DNA from: Lachnospiraceae bacterium UBA7481
Lineage (GTDB): Bacteria; Bacillota; Clostridia; Lachnospirales; Lachnospiraceae
DNA length: 18,529 nt
NCBI GenBank assembly: GCA_002478505.1
Contig: DLOP01000085.1
Coordinates: 4,874 to 23,402 of the forward strand
Direction: 5' to 3'
The first letter of the stretch is position 1; each line of letters starts with the position of its first letter. The notes under the pieces are model-generated. The model searched no databases. It had not been told where the DNA came from and was given only the letters and a program-made list of their open reading frames with translations. A program made the translations under genes and the position numbers. Below are positions 14,899 through 18,529 of this stretch, one piece after another.

Positions 14899-14927
14899 AT
14901 AATAAACATCATTTAATTTTTAAGCAA

Positions 14928-15002
14928 TCGGGGTGACAGGATTCGAACCTGCGACCCCCTGGTCCCAAACCAGGTGCTCTAGCCAAACTGAGCCACACCC
15001 CG
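14928..15002 (-). tRNA. tRNA-Pro (anticodon TGG)
   Basis: The minus strand forms a cloverleaf with acceptor CGGGGTG / CACCCCG, D-arm GCTC/GAGC, anticodon stem CCTGG/CCAGG with loop TTTGGGA (anticodon TGG), T-loop TTCGAAT and discriminator A. CCA is not encoded. It is the first gene after the promoter at 15032-15060. Confidence 0.97.
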
Positions 15003-15031
15003 AAAACCGTTTCACTCACAACGCAAAATTT

Positions 15032-15060
15032 ATTATACGTATTATCGTTGCTCTTGTCAA
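15032..15060 (-). promoter_or_regulatory. Consensus sigma-A promoter of the tRNA-Pro/tRNA-Gly operon
   Basis: On the minus strand TTGACA (15055-15060) and TATAAT (15032-15037), both perfect, are 17 bp apart. Transcription would begin about 23 nt before the tRNA-Pro 5' end, which is typical for a strong stable-RNA promoter. Confidence 0.9.
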
Positions 15061-15137
15061 CAACTTTTTTTATTTGCCGAAGATTATTTGACACAACCTG
15101 TTTTTTTTGTCTATGGTATCTATGGTGTATAATACAT

Positions 15138-15746
15138 TCAAAGATCAGGTACAACCACCCGTACGGCATAGACTCTATTTAAATATTGAGATAATCTTGT
15201 CAATTCATTTTTCAACGGGTCCATACATATGTACTCTTGGTCTTCTAATCCTACGACCAGCACATAATGCCAGTTACCGATTCCGTTTACTCTTACCCGG
15301 ACAATTGGATAATGCCCTTCTGAAAGCCATTGACAGATTACCTGTTCATCTACATCATTATAAACATTTACCGAATATCCGCCTATGTTTTCAATGGCGG
15401 GCCACTGGATATTCCCCTCGCTGTCATAGACATTATTCTCAGAAAATATCTTATTTAATTCGCCTGGCGTCACCCCTTGTGTTCCTTCCATGCTGAGCGC
15501 TGATGCGATACAAGTCACAAGACATCCTGATGATTTCATTGTAAATGAAGAATTTCCCAACGCATCCTTTGCCCACCTCTCATCGTCCTGTCTATAAGCA
15601 GTCACATCATGAGAAATCTCCTCTGCCCTATCAGTTTTTATAACTACACCATGGCGTACCCTAAAACAAAATAATAAAACGGCTAAAACTGTTATTACTA
15701 CCAAAAATAAAATCAATTTTTTTAATATCATTTTTCTGCTCTTCAT
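15138..15746 (-). CDS. Membrane-anchored C39-like (papain-fold) cysteine peptidase
   Basis: The 202-residue protein has an N-terminal transmembrane helix (about 9-28) after a basic start. An extracytoplasmic domain of the Peptidase_C39_2 type follows. Q53 (YRQDDERW) fits the oxyanion glutamine, C75 in SSGCLVTC the nucleophile, H160 in NWHYVLVVG the catalytic base and D176 in CMDP the orienting aspartate. This is a full catalytic set. Members of this group are surface or secreted peptidases of mostly unknown substrate. The ATG at 15746 has TTGGAG about 12 nt upstream; M6 is an alternative start. It lies 22 nt after the P-loop gene, likely in one transcript, and no terminator is clear before the tRNA promoter. 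Confidence 0.87.
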   Translation of the reverse strand: MKSRKMILKKLILFLVVITVLAVLLFCFRVRHGVVIKTDRAEEISHDVTAYRQDDERWAKDALGNSSFTMKSSGCLVTCIASALSMEGTQGVTPGELNKIFSENNVYDSEGNIQWPAIENIGGYSVNVYNDVDEQVICQWLSEGHYPIVRVRVNGIGNWHYVLVVGLEDQEYICMDPLKNELTRLSQYLNRVYAVRVVVPDL

Positions 15747-15768
15747 TGTATTTTAACACTCCAATGTT

Positions 15769-16575
15769 TTACATATCCACCAGCGCAGCTACATCCTCCA
15801 CCACATACTTCTTAGCCTTAACAACCACACTCTTCTCCTTAAAAATCTCCCCGATAATCCGAAGTTCCAAATCCTTTCTTCTCTCTAAATGTGCAATCAG
15901 CCCCTCCAGTCCAATCAGCATATGTTCTTTGCCGTATGGCGACTCTTTCAGATACCGTAGCATCAACGGAAACCACATTTCATTTCCGTTATCATCTGAA
16001 CGCTCTTTTCTGATAACATCAATTCCACCCCGAATATCCTCCACATCCAGATAGATAATCCTATACGCTTTACCTGCAAGGACTTTCTCTAATCTCCTGT
16101 AAAAATCCAGTATTTCCTCATCCGTCATCATAAGATACAGCATCTGATTTTCAATAATGTTTTGCAGAATGGAACACTCAAAAATCTGTCCTTTTCCATT
16201 CCATTTCCGAAAGCGTTCAAATATCACATTTTCGAATGATTCTTTATCCAGATTCCCATTATATATTTCAAACTTTTCCATATTTTTATGAAAGTCCGGA
16301 ACGTCTGTTAATATTTGTGTATAACAAATAATTTTATGACTGCCTTCCTCAACTGTTTTTTCCCGGATTTCTGCGTGGAGCGAGGGATACTCCGCCAATA
16401 TTTTGCTATATTGTTCTTCCGTAACATACGCGCACCATTTCAGCTCAACAGGTGAATAATCTCCCTCCCGAAAAACCATATAATCTTTTAACTTATCAGA
16501 AAGCCGCTGCACAAATGTAGTTTTCCCGGCGCCCTGCAAACCCTCTATAAAAAAATTATTTTGAAATTTCTGCAT
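15769..16575 (-). CDS. P-loop NTPase, nucleotide/nucleoside-kinase-like protein
   Basis: This 268-residue protein begins with a beta strand and a Walker A loop GLQGAGKT (12-19), the arrangement of thymidylate-kinase or deoxynucleoside-kinase-like proteins. A later strand IIYLDVEDIRGGID (about 173-186) resembles the strand/LID region of such kinases. No Walker B of AAA type is seen. I do not recognise a named family; similar proteins are usually labelled AAA family ATPase or hypothetical. The ATG at 16575 has AAGGAG 9 nt upstream; a TTG one codon earlier is also possible. It is followed 22 nt later by the C39-like peptidase. The substrate is unknown. Confidence 0.8.
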   Translation of the reverse strand: MQKFQNNFFIEGLQGAGKTTFVQRLSDKLKDYMVFREGDYSPVELKWCAYVTEEQYSKILAEYPSLHAEIREKTVEEGSHKIICYTQILTDVPDFHKNMEKFEIYNGNLDKESFENVIFERFRKWNGKGQIFECSILQNIIENQMLYLMMTDEEILDFYRRLEKVLAGKAYRIIYLDVEDIRGGIDVIRKERSDDNGNEMWFPLMLRYLKESPYGKEHMLIGLEGLIAHLERRKDLELRIIGEIFKEKSVVVKAKKYVVEDVAALVDM

Positions 16576-16688
16576 CAATCATCGCTCCTTTTCCCTTAAG
16601 ATAAATTGCAATATCGCTTCACTGCCTTCTTCCACTCTTTAGTTGCCAGTCTCATGAGCCCTGCCTACATATATATTACAAGGAATAA

Positions 16689-18011
16689 TCATTCCTCCGA
16701 CTGCTTCCACCTCAAAATTTCTTCCAGCCTCTCCTTAACCTGCTTTTCCTTTCCCTGTTCGGTAGGCTGATAATACCGTCTGTCTGCCAATGACTCCGGC
16801 AAACATTTCATTTTCGTCAGCTTCTCTTCCGTATCGTGGGCATAAATATAACCTTTTCCATAATTCATCTCTTTCATTAAATTGGTTGGCGCATTGCAGA
16901 TCTGCAATGGAACCGGTTCTGCCGGAAGCTCTTTAATGTCTGCTTTGCAAGCCTCACAGGCTCTATAGATCGCATTGGATTTCGGCGCCATAGAAAGATA
17001 AACGACTGCATGTGCCAAATGCACATCACACTCCGGCATCCCCAAAAAATGACACGCTTGATATGCCGCTATCGTCACCTGCAAAGCATTGGAGTCTGCC
17101 ATCCCCACATCCTCACTGGCAAACCGCACCAAACGTCTTGCAATATATAATGGCTCTTCCCCTCCGTCTAACATCCGATACATCCAGTATACTGCTGCAT
17201 CCGGGTCACTGTTGCGCATGGATTTATGCAGCGCGGAAATCAAATTATAATGTTCCTCCCCATTCTTATCATACAGCAACGAGCGTCGGTTCATGCATTG
17301 TTCCAAAATCGCTTTATCCACGCACAACACGGCGTTTTCATTCATTTTACTATTGAATACTGCCATCTCCAAAGTATTCAGCGCCGTTCTGGCATCTCCA
17401 TTGGCAAAACGGGCAATCGCCTGCAAATGCGAATCCTCTATATCAATCTGCAGGTTCCCTAACCCCATGGAGCTTTTTAAGGCATGCTCCAGCACCTGCT
17501 TTAACTCTTCCTCCTGCAATGGCTTTAAAATGAAGACTTTACAACGGGACAATAGAGCGGAATTGATCTCAAAAGAGGGATTCTCTGTGGTAGCCCCTAC
17601 CAGAATAATACTTCCTTTTTCCACAAAAGGAAGAAATGCGTCCTGTTGCGCCTTATTGAAGCGGTGGATCTCATCAGCAAATAACAGCGTACGGATTCCC
17701 ATTCTCCGATTTTGTTCCGCCTGTTCCATCACTTCCTTGACCTCTTTGATCCCGCTGTTCACAGCACTGAATTCTACAAATTCCGCCTTTGTTTTCTCTG
17801 CAATAATTCTTGCCAGAGTAGTTTTTCCAACCCCCGGTGGTCCCCAGAATATCATAGAAGGGATCTGGTCTTCCTCAATTAAGCGTCTAAGGATTTTCCC
17901 TTCCCCAATCAAATGCTTTTGTCCTACATAATCTTCTAAAGACTTCGGTCTCAGGCGGCTTGCAAGAGGCGCCGTTTTTTCTCTGTCATCAAACAAATTC
18001 AATTGGTACAT
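16689..18011 (-). CDS. rarA: Replication-associated recombination AAA+ ATPase RarA (MgsA)
   Basis: The 440-residue protein matches RarA/MgsA/WRNIP1 throughout: LASRLRPKSLEDYVGQKHL (16-34), Walker A GPPGVGKTT (57-65), Walker B LLFADEIHRFNK (109-120), sensor 1 GATTENPSFEIN (139-150) and the arginine finger SR (155-156). The C-terminal tetramerisation/helical region ends with KCLPESLADRRYYQPTEQGKE. It acts at stalled replication forks with SSB and the clamp. The first residues MYQLNLFDD look like a beta-clamp-binding peptide (QLxLF). The ATG has GGAGG upstream. It is transcribed in the same direction as the LRR gene, 54 nt downstream of it. Length is normal and no defect is seen. Confidence 0.97.
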   Translation of the reverse strand: MYQLNLFDDREKTAPLASRLRPKSLEDYVGQKHLIGEGKILRRLIEEDQIPSMIFWGPPGVGKTTLARIIAEKTKAEFVEFSAVNSGIKEVKEVMEQAEQNRRMGIRTLLFADEIHRFNKAQQDAFLPFVEKGSIILVGATTENPSFEINSALLSRCKVFILKPLQEEELKQVLEHALKSSMGLGNLQIDIEDSHLQAIARFANGDARTALNTLEMAVFNSKMNENAVLCVDKAILEQCMNRRSLLYDKNGEEHYNLISALHKSMRNSDPDAAVYWMYRMLDGGEEPLYIARRLVRFASEDVGMADSNALQVTIAAYQACHFLGMPECDVHLAHAVVYLSMAPKSNAIYRACEACKADIKELPAEPVPLQICNAPTNLMKEMNYGKGYIYAHDTEEKLTKMKCLPESLADRRYYQPTEQGKEKQVKERLEEILRWKQSEE

Positions 18012-18065
18012 GCTGATCCTCCATGTCAGAACAGTTTTACTGCGATGAAAAACAAACCATCGTAA

Positions 18066-18529
18066 CTAATAACTCAAAACATCTACAAAATCAACTGGAG
18101 AGTAATCGCTAATATCATTTTTCGACAAGTCCAGAAAGGTCAAGTTGGTCAAACTGCTTAATGCACTGATATCCGTAATATAATTAAAAGATAAATCAAG
18201 GTAATTTAAATTATCCAAACTGCTAAGCGGAGTAATATTATCTATGACATTCGATGTTAAATCAACCGTTTTTAGTTGATGCAGATTGCTGAGTGAACTG
18301 ATATCATTGATTCCATTGTACGCCAAAATAAGAATTTGCAAATTATCCATATCTTCTAATGGATTAATATCCGTTATACGATTATCCTGCAAATACAATC
18401 TCTGCAGACCAACCAATCCCTGCAAAGCGCTAATATCACTGATCTGATTGTGTAATAAGCTAAGTACCTGCAGATTTGTTAGGCTGCCAAGCGCACTGAT
18501 ATCCGTTATATTAATCTCCATTCCGCCGC
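18066..18529 (-). CDS. Internalin-like leucine-rich-repeat protein (5' end outside the window)
   Basis: The frame is open to the window edge, so the N-terminus is missing; the methionine at 18521 is inside the repeat array. Six 22-residue leucine-rich repeats are visible, with consensus I-x-D-I-S-x-L-x-x-L-x-x-L-x-x-L-x-L-x-x-N-x, as in internalin repeats (for example ITDISALSSLTNLTFLDLSKN). The array ends in a short cap DYSPVDFVDVLSY and then a stop, with no LPxTG motif or other anchor after it. Such arrays form curved solenoids that bind proteins. Without the N-terminus a signal peptide cannot be judged, so its location is unknown. It lies 54 nt upstream of rarA on the same strand. Confidence 0.9.
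   Translation of the reverse strand, partial: GGMEINITDISALGSLTNLQVLSLLHNQISDISALQGLVGLQRLYLQDNRITDINPLEDMDNLQILILAYNGINDISSLSNLHQLKTVDLTSNVIDNITPLSSLDNLNYLDLSFNYITDISALSSLTNLTFLDLSKNDISDYSPVDFVDVLSY

Noticed and set aside
14909..15169. 86-codon minus-strand frame across tRNA-Pro
   Set aside because: It is a translation of the tRNA gene and its promoter; both are clear RNA-gene features.

Overview
The window looks like chromosomal DNA from a spore-forming, Gram-positive anaerobe of the Clostridia, most likely the Lachnospiraceae. I infer this from moderate-to-low GC, Shine-Dalgarno sites of the GGAGG type, an alpha/beta small acid-soluble spore protein, an EFR1-type flavodoxin/ferredoxin, a zinc-ribbon Ser/Thr kinase with a DUF6273-like tail, and tRNA genes without an encoded CCA. 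The family assignment is inference; no ribosomal marker is present.

Layout. Positions 1-9734 are entirely minus-strand. A truncated membrane-anchored protein (1-839) follows a NAGPA-type phosphodiester glycosidase (851-1948). Upstream lie a spore SASP (2067-2267), a bactofilin (2384-2728), and a PPP-type phosphatase (2854-3645) directly downstream of a Ser/Thr kinase (3697-5574), which form a likely reversible phosphorylation pair. A three-gene ABC transporter operon is next: ATPase (8847-9734), a large surface protein with CARDB/NEW3-like repeats (7051-8823) and a MacB/FtsX-like permease (5681-7033).

Positions 9735-10528 form a gene-poor, AT-rich stretch. It holds three tandem 10-bp repeats just upstream of the ABC operon, an 11-bp direct repeat, a long palindrome with perfect 24-bp arms, and a near-consensus leftward promoter pointing into the palindrome. 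It is the least explained part of the window.

Positions 10529-14784 are accessory and regulatory. They hold an orphan ribbon-helix-helix protein, then a TetR regulator divergent from a DegV (fatty-acid-binding) gene and an acyl-ACP thioesterase, which together suggest a TetR-controlled fatty-acid module. A second TetR gene is divergent from an EFR1 flavodoxin/ferredoxin; these two share overlapping face-to-face promoters flanked by repeated operator-like boxes.

Positions 14828-18529 return to the minus strand. They contain tRNA-Gly(TCC) and tRNA-Pro(TGG) behind a consensus promoter, a C39-like cysteine peptidase, a P-loop nucleotide-kinase-like protein, rarA, and a 5'-truncated internalin-like leucine-rich-repeat protein. 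No IS transposase, phage gene, CRISPR array or rRNA was seen.
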